Assembly (NCBI GenBank): GCA_028291265.1
Contig: JAQGIK010000056.1
Coordinates: forward strand, 1 to 64,000
From: Caulobacter sp.
GTDB taxonomy: Bacteria > Pseudomonadota > Alphaproteobacteria > Caulobacterales > Caulobacteraceae
Direction: 5' to 3'
DNA: 64,000 bases
The position numbers were made by a program, and so were the translations under genes. The notes beneath the pieces were generated by a model, which did no database searches, had not been told where the DNA came from, and saw only the letters and a program-made list of their open reading frames with translations. The stretch's first letter is position 1. Each line of letters begins with the position of its first letter. Of this stretch, positions 46,347 through 55,063 are shown in pieces.

Positions 46347-47588
46347 TTATTCCCGCCGCAGCGCCTCGATCGGGTCCAGTTGCGCCGCGCGCCAGGCCGG
46401 GTAGGCGCCGAACACCAGCCCGACCAGCATCGAGAAGCCCAGCGCCGTCGGCACGGCCCAGCTGGCGATGGCCATGGGCCAGCCGGCCAGCTTGGACATC
46501 AGCATGGCCCCGCCGATGCCGATGACGAGGCCAATGACGCCGCCGGCGAAGCTCAACACCACGGCCTCGAGGGCGAACTGGTAGAGGACCCAGGCGCGGC
46601 GGGCCCCGACGGCCATGCGCAGGCCGATCTCGCGGGTCCGTTCGGTGACCGCCACCAGCATGATGTTCATGATGCCGATGCCGCCGACCAGCAAGGACAC
46701 CGCCGCCACGGCGGCCAGCAGGCCGGTGAAGGTCTTGGTGCTGGCGCTCATGGCTTCCATGATCGAGGCCATGTTCTGGACGCTGAAGTCGTCCTCGGCC
46801 CCCTGGCGGATGCGGTGGCGTTCGCGCAGCAGGTTGGTGACGTCCTCCTGGACGCGGTCGAGGTCGTCGGCCGTGGTCGCCTTGACATAGATGGTCTGGA
46901 CGTTGTCGCCGCGCACCCGGCGGCCGACGATGCGCGAGCGCACCGCCTGCAGGGGGCCGAGCACGATGTCGTCCTGGTCCTGGCCGAAGCCGGCCTGGCC
47001 CTTGGAGGTGAGGACGCCGACGATCTCGAACGGCACCGTGCCGACCCGCAGGCGTTTGCCGACCGGGTCGGTATCGGGGAACAGCTCCTTCACAATCGTC
47101 TGGCCGATGACCACCACCTTCTTGCCCTGGCGGGCCTCGCGGTCGTCGAACATGCGGCCGGAGGCGACGGTGAGGTCGCGGGCGATCAGATAGTCGGGGG
47201 TGACGCCCTCGACGCGGGTGTTCCAGTTGCCGCCCTCGGCGGTGAGCTGGGCGCCGCCGCGCACGGCGGGGGCGACGGCGGCGACGTTCTCGACCTGGGC
47301 CTTGATGGCTTCGGCGTCGGTATCGGATAGGGAGACGCCGGTGCCGGCCCCCTGGCTGACGAAGCCGCCGCCGCCGCCGCGCGAGGCGCCGGGGCTGACG
47401 ATCAGCATGTTGGAGCCGAGGCCGCCGATGGCGGCGGTGACCATCTGTTGGGCGCCGAGGCCGATGGAGGTCATCATCACCACGGCGGCGACGCCGATGA
47501 CGACGCCGAGCGAGGTCAGGGCGCTGCGCATCGGGTGGGCGATGATGGCGCCGGTGGCGAAGCGGACGAGGTCGACGGCCTTCATCAT
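46347..47588 (-). CDS. MacB-type ABC transporter permease
   Basis: AHPMRSALTSLGVVIGVAAVVMMTSIG; VGGIGIMNIMLVAVTERTREIGLRMAVGA. Confidence 0.92.
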   Translation of the reverse strand: MMKAVDLVRFATGAIIAHPMRSALTSLGVVIGVAAVVMMTSIGLGAQQMVTAAIGGLGSNMLIVSPGASRGGGGGFVSQGAGTGVSLSDTDAEAIKAQVENVAAVAPAVRGGAQLTAEGGNWNTRVEGVTPDYLIARDLTVASGRMFDDREARQGKKVVVIGQTIVKELFPDTDPVGKRLRVGTVPFEIVGVLTSKGQAGFGQDQDDIVLGPLQAVRSRIVGRRVRGDNVQTIYVKATTADDLDRVQEDVTNLLRERHRIRQGAEDDFSVQNMASIMEAMSASTKTFTGLLAAVAAVSLLVGGIGIMNIMLVAVTERTREIGLRMAVGARRAWVLYQFALEAVVLSFAGGVIGLVIGIGGAMLMSKLAGWPMAIASWAVPTALGFSMLVGLVFGAYPAWRAAQLDPIEALRRE

Positions 47589-48286
47589 GCCTCTATCCCC
47601 TTTGAGGGGGCCCCGCCGTGGTCGTCGCTGACGATATGGCCGTCGCGGAAGGTGACGCGGCGGCGGGTCTCGGCGGCCACCTCCAGGTCGTGGGTGACGA
47701 TGACCAGGGTCAGGCCCTCGGCGTTGAGCTCCTTGAAGAGGTTCAGCACGTCCTGGCCGGTCTGGGTGTCGAGGGCGCCGGTCGGTTCGTCGGCGAGCAG
47801 GAGGTCAGGCTGGTTGGCGAGGCTGCGGGCGATGGCGACCCGTTGCTGCTGGCCGCCGGACATCTGGGTCGGGCGGTGGCCCATGCGGCTGCCGAGGCCG
47901 ACGCGGTCGAGCAGGGCGGCGGCGCGGTCGCGGCGCTCGGCCGGCTCGAGGCCGGCGTAGATCATCGGCAGCTCGACGTTCTGCAGGGCGGTGAGGCGGG
48001 GCAGCAGCTGGAAGGACTGGAAGACGAAGCCGATGCGCTTGTTCCGGAAGGCGGCCAGGTCGTTGTCGTCGAAGGCGCCGACGTCCTCGCCCTCGAACAG
48101 GTAGCGGCCGTCCGAGGGGCGGTCGAGGCCACCGAGGATGTTCATCAGCGACGATTTGCCCGACCCCGAGGGGCCGATGACGGCGACGCTCTCGCCCCGG
48201 TCGATGGAGAGGGAGACGCCGGCCAGGGCGTGAACGACCTCCTCGCCCATGACGTAGGTCTTCCGGAGACCCTCGAACTGGATCAC
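47585..48286 (-). CDS. MacB/LolD-type ABC transporter ATPase
   Basis: GPSGSGKSSLMNILGGLDRP, MSGGQQQRVAIARSL, LLADEPTGALD. Confidence 0.95.
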   Translation of the reverse strand: MIQFEGLRKTYVMGEEVVHALAGVSLSIDRGESVAVIGPSGSGKSSLMNILGGLDRPSDGRYLFEGEDVGAFDDNDLAAFRNKRIGFVFQSFQLLPRLTALQNVELPMIYAGLEPAERRDRAAALLDRVGLGSRMGHRPTQMSGGQQQRVAIARSLANQPDLLLADEPTGALDTQTGQDVLNLFKELNAEGLTLVIVTHDLEVAAETRRRVTFRDGHIVSDDHGGAPSKGIEA

Positions 48287-49848
48287 TAGAGCCCCCGGAC
48301 CCGGACGTTGCCGCCGCCGCCCAGCGGGCTCCGGGCCTGGACCTTGGCCTTGGGGCCGCCGCCGGTGATGACGTCGGCGCCTTCCTTGATGGTCCCGGAG
48401 CGGTCGACGACCTCGGTGAAGCTGCCGTCGGTGGCGCCGACGAGCACCGGCACGGGCGTCGGCTTGCCGTCCTTGAGAATGTAGACGACGCCGCTGGCCA
48501 TGCCGCCCTGGCCGCCGCCGCCGCGACCACCCTGGCCCATGCGGGCGCGCAGGGCGACGAGTTTGGTCTTCTGTTCGGGCTTGAGGATGGGGTCCAGCGC
48601 CTTGAAGGCCTCGTCCATGATCTTGCGGCGGTCCGGCCCCTCTGCGGCGCGCATCCTGGTCTGCGCGTCGGCGAAGATGGCGTCGGCCTTCTTCTTCTGG
48701 CCGGCGTCGAGGTCGAGCTGTTCGGCGATGCGGGCCATGCGGTTGCCGCCGCCGCCCTGACGTCCGCCGGAGCCCTGCTGGCGCTGCTGGCCGCCGCCGG
48801 GAGGGCCGCCCATGCCGGGAGGGCCGCCGCCGCCGGTGCGCTGCGCGCTGGGGCTGGCGTCGGGCGGGCTCCAGCGCAGGGCGGCGGCCGGGACGCGCAG
48901 GACGCCCTTGCGCTCTTCCAGCACGATGTCGGCGTTGGCGGTCATGCCGGGCAGCAGCTTGCCGCCGGGATTGTCGGCCTCGGCGATCACCGTGTAGGCG
49001 ACGACGTTGTTGGCGGTTTCCGGTTGCTTGCGCACCTGGGTGACGACGCCGGTGAAGTTGTCGTCCGGGAAGGCGTCGACGGTGAACTTGACCCGCTGGC
49101 CCTCGCGGACCGAGCCGATGTCCGCCTCGTCGACGCTGATCTTGACCTCCAGTTTGGAGAGGTCCTGGGCGATCTGGAACAGGATGGGCGCCGACAGGCT
49201 GGCGGCGACGGTCTGGCCGGGCTCGATCTGGCGGTCGGTGACGACGCCGCTGATCGGGGCGACGATGTTGGTGCGGCCGAGATCGACGTTGGTGGCGTTC
49301 AGCGAGGCCCTGGCGGACGTGACGCCGGCCCTGGCGGCGGCGACGGAGGCCTGGGCGGCCTTCCAGGCGGCCAGGTCGGTGTCGAGGGCGGCCTTGGCGG
49401 TGATGCCCTTGTCGTAGAGGGTCCTGGTGCGGTTGTAGTTGGCCCGGGCGACTTCCGCTTGCGCCTGCAGCTGGTTGACCTGGGCCTGGCTCTGGGCGAC
49501 CTGGGCCTGGCCCTGCTGGGCGCGGCTGACATAGGTCTGCGGGTCGAGCACGGCCATCACCTGGCCGGCCTTCACATAGTCATTGAAGTCGACCAGCACC
49601 TTGGTGATCTGGCCGGAGATCTGCGAGCCGACCTGGACGGTGACCAAGGCCTGCAGGCTGCCGGACGCCGACACCGACTTGGTGATGTCGCCCTTGGCCA
49701 CGGTTTCGGTGCGGTAGGGGTCTTTCGGCGCCTTGGGCTTGAACAGCATGTAACCGCCGCCGCCCAGGACCACGGCCGCGGCGACGCCCCAGGCCACCGG
49801 GACCCAGGGGAATTTCGACTTCTTTCGCGGCGCGGTGCTCAGGCTCAT
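48286..49848 (-). CDS. MacA-like periplasmic adaptor with Gly-rich/Spy-like insert
   Basis: VSASGSLQALVTVQVGSQISGQI; MTANADIVLEERKGVLRVPAAALRW; insert ARIAEQLDLDAGQKKKADAIFADAQTRMRAAEGPDRRKIMDEAFKALDPILKPEQKTKL. Confidence 0.88.
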   Translation of the reverse strand: MSLSTAPRKKSKFPWVPVAWGVAAAVVLGGGGYMLFKPKAPKDPYRTETVAKGDITKSVSASGSLQALVTVQVGSQISGQITKVLVDFNDYVKAGQVMAVLDPQTYVSRAQQGQAQVAQSQAQVNQLQAQAEVARANYNRTRTLYDKGITAKAALDTDLAAWKAAQASVAAARAGVTSARASLNATNVDLGRTNIVAPISGVVTDRQIEPGQTVAASLSAPILFQIAQDLSKLEVKISVDEADIGSVREGQRVKFTVDAFPDDNFTGVVTQVRKQPETANNVVAYTVIAEADNPGGKLLPGMTANADIVLEERKGVLRVPAAALRWSPPDASPSAQRTGGGGPPGMGGPPGGGQQRQQGSGGRQGGGGNRMARIAEQLDLDAGQKKKADAIFADAQTRMRAAEGPDRRKIMDEAFKALDPILKPEQKTKLVALRARMGQGGRGGGGQGGMASGVVYILKDGKPTPVPVLVGATDGSFTEVVDRSGTIKEGADVITGGGPKAKVQARSPLGGGGNVRVRGL

Positions 49849-49943
49849 GGGACTCACGTGACTTCCATTCAGACCACGTCAGGTACCGGCGCCAGTTTGC
49901 AGACGCATTTCATTGTTTTGCAGGGCGGCCTGACAGCCTGCAA

Positions 49944-50603
49944 TCAACGCGAGTCCATGAGCGCTTGTTGCAAGGGGGTGCGGGGCAGGGTGGCCAAGGT
50001 TAGTTTGCCGTCCTTGTCCTTGTCGAGCAGGGCGAAGCGCTCCTTGGTGGCTGTGCTGGCTTCGGCCTTGCTGATCCGGCGGTTGAAGTCGCTGTCCTGG
50101 CTCATCACCGGCTGGATTTCGTTGAGCAGGCCGTAGAGCCCGGCCCCGGCGCGGCTCTGGTCAGCGACCATCTTGCCCTTGTCTTCCGACTTGAAGTTGT
50201 CCGACGGAGTCAGTGTCGGGCGACGGCGGCCGCCCATCGGCCGGTTGGCCTCCCTGGGCTTGGCCAGGGCCATGGCGGCGCGGGACATGATCTCGGGGGC
50301 GACCTTCTTTTCGTAGTCGCCGTTCTCCCAGCCGTCGACCGTGCCGTCCTTGTTGGCGTCGAGCTTGTCGAAGAAGGCGAGGGAATCGGCGACCAGCTCG
50401 TCGCGGGTGACGGCGCCGTCGGCGTTGGCGTCGGCCTGGTTGAACCACTGGTCGACCGGGTAGGGCTGGTCGAGGGGCGCCCGGAAGGGCTCGCCCGCCG
50501 GGCTGATGAAGATCTGCAGCTCGGGCCGCGGCTGGGCCATTGCCATGGAGAGGGGGGCAGGCGTCGCCAGCAGGGCGGCGATGAGGACGAGGCGGATTTT
50601 CAT
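49944..50603 (-). CDS. Secreted EF-hand protein
   Basis: DANADGAVTRDE, DANKDGTVDGWE, DKDKDGKLTLAT; signal peptide. Confidence 0.85.
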   Translation of the reverse strand: MKIRLVLIAALLATPAPLSMAMAQPRPELQIFISPAGEPFRAPLDQPYPVDQWFNQADANADGAVTRDELVADSLAFFDKLDANKDGTVDGWENGDYEKKVAPEIMSRAAMALAKPREANRPMGGRRRPTLTPSDNFKSEDKGKMVADQSRAGAGLYGLLNEIQPVMSQDSDFNRRISKAEASTATKERFALLDKDKDGKLTLATLPRTPLQQALMDSR

Positions 50604-50667
50604 CGGCGGTGACTTCCCAACTTGAGGGGCCCGATTAGCGAGAGGAGCGGCCGGCTGACAAGGCCCC

Positions 50668-51366
50668 TCAGCGCGGGCGTTTGCCGCGTTTGCCCTTATC
50701 CCTGGAGGGGGGCGCTTCGAGGATGGTCTGGAACGGAGTCTTGGGCAGGGTGGCCAGGGTCAGCCTGCCGTCGCGGTCCTTGTCGAGGATGGCGAAGCGG
50801 TCGCGGGCGGCGATGCCGATTTCCTTCCTGTCGATGCGGCGGTCCAGATCGCTGTCCTGGGCGGCCACCGGCTGCACCTCGTTGATCAGGCCGAACAGGC
50901 CGGCGCCGTTGCGGGTGCTGCCATAGGCGGTGGAATCCAGCGGCTTGGGCTTGCCGAAGAAGGGCCGCTGGCCGAGCCCCATGTTGATGGCGCGGGGGCT
51001 CTCGTCGCCGCGGTCGAGCGGGCTGAGGATTTCCGGGGCGATGTTCTTTTCGTAGTCGGCGACCTCGAAGCCGTCGAGCAGGCCGTCGTGGTCGGTGTCG
51101 AGGGTGGCGCTGAAGGCCAGGGCGTCGGCGACGAACTCCTCGCGGGTGAGGGCGCCGTCGTGGTCGGCGTCGGCGCGGGCGAACCAGACGGCGACGGGGT
51201 AGGGCCGGTCGCGGGGGCTGCGGAAGGGCTCGCCGGCCGGGCTGATGAACAGCTGCTCGCGGCGGCGGGGGCCGTCATCGGGCGGGCCGCCTTCCGGAGG
51301 CGGGGGCGGTTGCGCCAGGGCCGGGGAGGCGACGAGGGCGGCGAGCAGGGCCAGGCGAACGATCAT
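50668..51366 (-). CDS. Secreted EF-hand protein, paralog of 49944..50603
   Basis: MIVRLALLAALVASPALAQ; LFISPAGEPFRSPRDRPYPVAVWFARADADHDGALTREE; DTDHDGLLDGFE; DKDRDGRLTLAT. Confidence 0.85.
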   Translation of the reverse strand: MIVRLALLAALVASPALAQPPPPPEGGPPDDGPRRREQLFISPAGEPFRSPRDRPYPVAVWFARADADHDGALTREEFVADALAFSATLDTDHDGLLDGFEVADYEKNIAPEILSPLDRGDESPRAINMGLGQRPFFGKPKPLDSTAYGSTRNGAGLFGLINEVQPVAAQDSDLDRRIDRKEIGIAARDRFAILDKDRDGRLTLATLPKTPFQTILEAPPSRDKGKRGKRPR

Positions 51367-51475
51367 CGGGGTCTCCGGTCCGGAGACCTTGTCTGGCGTG
51401 CGGCAGTGGCGGGGATAAGGCGCGCTGGTTTCAACACGATGTCGCACGGCATCGAACTCAAAACCCCTACTCTTA

Positions 51476-51585
51476 CCGCTCATCCCGACGAATGCCGGGA
51501 TCCAGCCGCCTGCGAAGAGTGGGTTCAGGACGATTCCTGATGGCGGCGGATGAATCTGGGTTCCGGCATTCGCCGGGATGAGCGG
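51476..51585. repeat. Paired inverted repeat, family A copy 3
   Basis: CCGCTCATCCCGACGAATGCCGGGATCCAG ... ATCTGGGTTCCGGCATTCGCCGGGATGAGCGG. Confidence 0.9.
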
Positions 51586-51594
51586 AAGAGAATA

Positions 51595-52992
51595 TCAGAT
51601 CGGCAGCCGCACCCGGGCGGTCAGGCCGCCGCCCGGACGGTTGATCAGTTCGGCGTCGCCGCCATGGGCGCGGGCCACCGAGCGGACGACGGCCAACCCA
51701 AGTCCAATGCCGCCGGTCTCGCGGTTGCGCGACGGCTCGCCCCGGAAGAAGGGCTCGAAGACCCGCTCGCGCTCGTGTTCGGGGATGCCGGGGCCGTCGT
51801 CGTCGACCTCGATGACGGCGTCGCTGCCCTCCGCATAAACCCGGGCGCGGGCGGCGGCGCCGTACTTGAGGGCGTTCTCGACCAGGTTGGAGACCAGGCG
51901 GCGCAGGGCGATGGGATCGCCCTCGACGACCAGTTTTTCGGAGCGGTCGATGCTGGCGGCGGCGCCGGTCTCGGCCATCTCGTCGACGATGCTTTCGACC
52001 AGCGAGGCCAGCTCCATCTTCGTGCGCTCGCGCGGCCGGGTGGCGTCGGAGACGAAGCCGAGGGTGGCGGCGATCATCGCCTCCATCTGGTCGATGTCGG
52101 CGGCCAGCTTGGGCTTCAGGTCTTCGGGGACCGCCTCGATGCGGAATTTCAGGCGGGTCAGCGGCGTGCGCAGGTCGTGGGCGATGGCCCCGACCATGGC
52201 GGTGCGGTCGTCGACGTAGCGGCGCAGGCGCTCCTGCATCTGGTTGAAGGCGGCGGCGGCGGCGACGATCTCGGTCGAGCCGCGCATCTCCAGCGGCGCG
52301 GCGCGGGGATCGCGGCCGAGGCGGTCGGCGGCCCCGGCGAAGGCGGCGAGCGGGGCGGACAGGCGCCGGGCCAGCAGCCAGGCCAGCGGCGCGATGACCA
52401 GGATCGACAGCAGGAAGGTGAAGATCAGCCGGGTCTGCCAGGCGTCCCAGCGGAAGGTCGGCTTGGGCTTGACCACCAGCCAGTGGCCGTCGGGCTGGTG
52501 CACCCCGACCTTGAAGGGGGCGAAGATGACCCGTTCGTCGGGGCGGAACTCCGGCCCGGGAGGCGGACCGCCGCCGTGCGGCGGCGGCTCGCCTTCCGGA
52601 GGGCCGATGCGGAAGATGCGGGTCTCGACCCGATGCTCGGTGCGCAGCAGCACCCGCACCGGCCCGACCGTCTCGATGCGGATGTGGTCGGCCGGCACCT
52701 TGAGGTCGGCGGCCAGGATGCGCTTGAAGTCCTCGCGCCATCGGGAGCGGCGGAACGACTCCTCGGGGGCCTCGGTCTTCAGCTTGACGACCAGCGGACG
52801 GCCGTCGGTGATCTCGACCACGCCCTGCTGGCGCAGGGCCAGGGCCAGTTCGCTGAGGCGGTAGACTTCCGGCTGCGGCGGCGGCAGGGCCAGCAGCATG
52901 GCGGCGCTGATCGCCGGCACGGCGACGAGGCTGACCAGGGCCAGCGCCATCACCTGGACGAACAGCGGCGCGCTGCGGACCCGCATCGGCAT
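51595..52992 (-). CDS. EnvZ-type sensor histidine kinase
   Basis: Two TM segments, HAMP, MVGAIAHDLRTPLTRLKFRIEA H-box, LVSNLVENALKYG, GIGLGLAVVRSV. Confidence 0.93.
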   Translation of the reverse strand: MPMRVRSAPLFVQVMALALVSLVAVPAISAAMLLALPPPQPEVYRLSELALALRQQGVVEITDGRPLVVKLKTEAPEESFRRSRWREDFKRILAADLKVPADHIRIETVGPVRVLLRTEHRVETRIFRIGPPEGEPPPHGGGPPPGPEFRPDERVIFAPFKVGVHQPDGHWLVVKPKPTFRWDAWQTRLIFTFLLSILVIAPLAWLLARRLSAPLAAFAGAADRLGRDPRAAPLEMRGSTEIVAAAAAFNQMQERLRRYVDDRTAMVGAIAHDLRTPLTRLKFRIEAVPEDLKPKLAADIDQMEAMIAATLGFVSDATRPRERTKMELASLVESIVDEMAETGAAASIDRSEKLVVEGDPIALRRLVSNLVENALKYGAAARARVYAEGSDAVIEVDDDGPGIPEHERERVFEPFFRGEPSRNRETGGIGLGLAVVRSVARAHGGDAELINRPGGGLTARVRLPI

Positions 52993-53750
52993 CAGCTGCG
53001 GGTGACCTTGGGCACGAACATGTAGCCTTCGCTGCGGATGGTGCGGATCAGTTCGCCGCCGCCCGAGCCGTCGTCCAGCTTCTTGCGCAGGCGGCTGATC
53101 TGCACGTCGATGGCGCGGTCGTAGGCGTCGGAATCGCGGCCGCGGGCCATGTCGAGCAACTGGTCGCGGGTCAGGATGCGCTGCGGCCGCTCGACGAAGG
53201 CGCGCAGCAGGGAGAACTCGCCGCTCGACAGGTTGACGACCACCCCCTCCGGCGAGCGCAGCTCGCGGCGGACGAGGTCCAGCTTCCAGCCGGCGAAGTG
53301 GCAGGTGGCCGACAGGCCGTCCTCGAGGCTGGGCTGCGGCTCGGCGCGGCGGCGCAGGACGGCGCGGATGCGGGCCAGCAGTTCGCGCGGATTGCAGGGC
53401 TTGGGCAGGTAGTCGTCGGCGCCGAGTTCGAGGCCGACGATGCGGTCGGTGTCCTCGCCCATGGCCGACAGCATGATGATGGCCGGCCCGCCGGGCTGGG
53501 CGGTCAGGCGGCGGCAGATGCTGAGGCCGTCTTCGCCCGGCATCATGACGTCGAGCACGATGAGGTCGACGGGGCCGCGGGCGAGCGCCTGCTCCATGGC
53601 GCGGCCGTCGCCGGCGGTCTCGACCTGGTAGCCGTGCTGGCCGAGAAACTCGGATACGACATCGCGAATCCCCGGGTCGTCATCGACCATCAGGATGCGG
53701 GCGGGCGCTTCAGACGGGTTCTGCGCCTCGAGGGTCATGGTCTGCTCCAT
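52992..53750 (-). CDS. OmpR-family response regulator
   Basis: ILMVDDDPGIRDVVSEFL, LIVLDVMMPGEDGL, winged helix SRLRKKLDDGSGGGELIRTIRSEGYMFVP. Confidence 0.95.
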   Translation of the reverse strand: MEQTMTLEAQNPSEAPARILMVDDDPGIRDVVSEFLGQHGYQVETAGDGRAMEQALARGPVDLIVLDVMMPGEDGLSICRRLTAQPGGPAIIMLSAMGEDTDRIVGLELGADDYLPKPCNPRELLARIRAVLRRRAEPQPSLEDGLSATCHFAGWKLDLVRRELRSPEGVVVNLSSGEFSLLRAFVERPQRILTRDQLLDMARGRDSDAYDRAIDVQISRLRKKLDDGSGGGELIRTIRSEGYMFVPKVTRS

Positions 53751-53865
53751 CCCGGCATAATGCGCGGCCCTTGTCTCGACAGCATTGCAACGCCGACATA
53801 CGGGTGCAATCCACAGGCCGCCAAACGGGCCGATGACGTGCCAAGAAACATTTGTGAGTGACTAC

Positions 53866-54243
53866 ATGATCCGCCACCTCGCCGTCGCCTCTGTTCTGCT
53901 GGTTTTCAGCGCGTCGGCCGCCGCCGCCCAGGGGATGAACCCCGACGTCAACAAGGACGGCCTGCTCAGCAAGGCCGAGAGCCTGGCCGCCGGCGACAAG
54001 GGTTTCGCCCGCATCGACCAGAACAAGAACGGCTTCATCGACCCCGACGAGCAGGCCAGGCTGGCCAAGTTCACGGGCGGCAAGAACACCCTGGCGCCGG
54101 CCGACTTCAACAAGGACGGCAAGGTGTCGAAGGAGGAGTTCGTCAAGGCCTCGACCTTCCGGTTCGACCAGTTCGACGGCAACAAGGACGGCAAGCTGGA
54201 CAAGGCCGAGCAGACGGCCCTTAAGGCGGCCCGCGGCTTCTAG
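53866..54243 (+). CDS. Small secreted EF-hand (calmodulin-like) protein
   Basis: MIRHLAVASVLLVFSASAAAAQG; DVNKDGLLSKAE, DQNKNGFIDPDE, DFNKDGKVSKEE, DGNKDGKLDKAE. Confidence 0.88.
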   Translation: MIRHLAVASVLLVFSASAAAAQGMNPDVNKDGLLSKAESLAAGDKGFARIDQNKNGFIDPDEQARLAKFTGGKNTLAPADFNKDGKVSKEEFVKASTFRFDQFDGNKDGKLDKAEQTALKAARGF

Positions 54244-54944
54244 CTGAAGCGTTCGGCCAGGTTCGCGGCCGGCTCGATGCGGTTCGATTCCAGCGCCAGG
54301 TCAGAGACGTAGGGGTTGACCTTGCGCTCGTAGCCGAAGGTGCTCATCGGGCCGTGGCCGGGCACGAAGCTGACATCGTCGCCCAAGGGCCAGAGCTTGG
54401 TCGAGATGGCCTCGATCAGGTCGTTGTAGTTGCCGCGCGGAAAGTCTGTGCGGCCGATCGAGCCCTTGAACAGCACATCACCGACCTGGGCGAAGCGCGC
54501 CTCGCGGTGGAAGAAGACCACATGGCCGGGCGTGTGGCCGGGACAGTGGATGACCTCGAACTGGGTCTCGCCGAGGGTGACGACGTCGCCGTCGTGCAGC
54601 CAGCGGTCGGGGGTGAAGCTGCGGGCCTCGGGGATCCCGTACTGCTTGCCGCTGGCCTCGATGCGGTCGATCCAGAACTGGTCGTCGGGGTGGGGGCCTT
54701 CGATGGGGACGCCGGTGCGTTCCTTCAGTTCGGCGGCGGCCCCGGCGTGGTCCATGTGGCCATGGGTGATGAAGATCTTCTCGAGGGTGACGCCGTAGGT
54801 CTCCAGACCCTTGAGCAGCCGGTCGACCTCGCCGCCCGGATCGATGATCGCGCCCTTCATCGTCTTGGTGCACCAGACGATGGTGCAGTTCTGCTGCAGC
54901 GGCGTGACCGGGGCGATGGCGACCTGGATGGGGGGGACGCTCAA
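54240..54944 (-). CDS. Metallo-beta-lactamase-fold hydrolase (glyoxalase II-like)
   Basis: ITHGHMDHAGAAAEL, HCPGHTPGHVVFF, DVLFKGSIGRTDFPRG; TTG start with AGGAG upstream. Confidence 0.9.
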   Translation of the reverse strand: MSVPPIQVAIAPVTPLQQNCTIVWCTKTMKGAIIDPGGEVDRLLKGLETYGVTLEKIFITHGHMDHAGAAAELKERTGVPIEGPHPDDQFWIDRIEASGKQYGIPEARSFTPDRWLHDGDVVTLGETQFEVIHCPGHTPGHVVFFHREARFAQVGDVLFKGSIGRTDFPRGNYNDLIEAISTKLWPLGDDVSFVPGHGPMSTFGYERKVNPYVSDLALESNRIEPAANLAERFS

Positions 54945-55013
54945 GGGGCGCTCCTGACGTTGGCTAGGCTCATATGATCGGTGTTCAGGCGCGGGAATGA
55001 AACCCCGGATACG

Positions 55014-55041
55014 AAAAAGGCCCGGGATCGCTCCCGGGCCT
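55014..55041 (-). terminator. Rho-independent terminator of the APC permease gene
   Basis: On the minus strand AGGCCCGGGA-gcga-TCCCGGGCCT followed by TTTT. Confidence 0.85.
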
Positions 55042-55063
55042 CGTCCGCAGATGAAGGTCCGAA

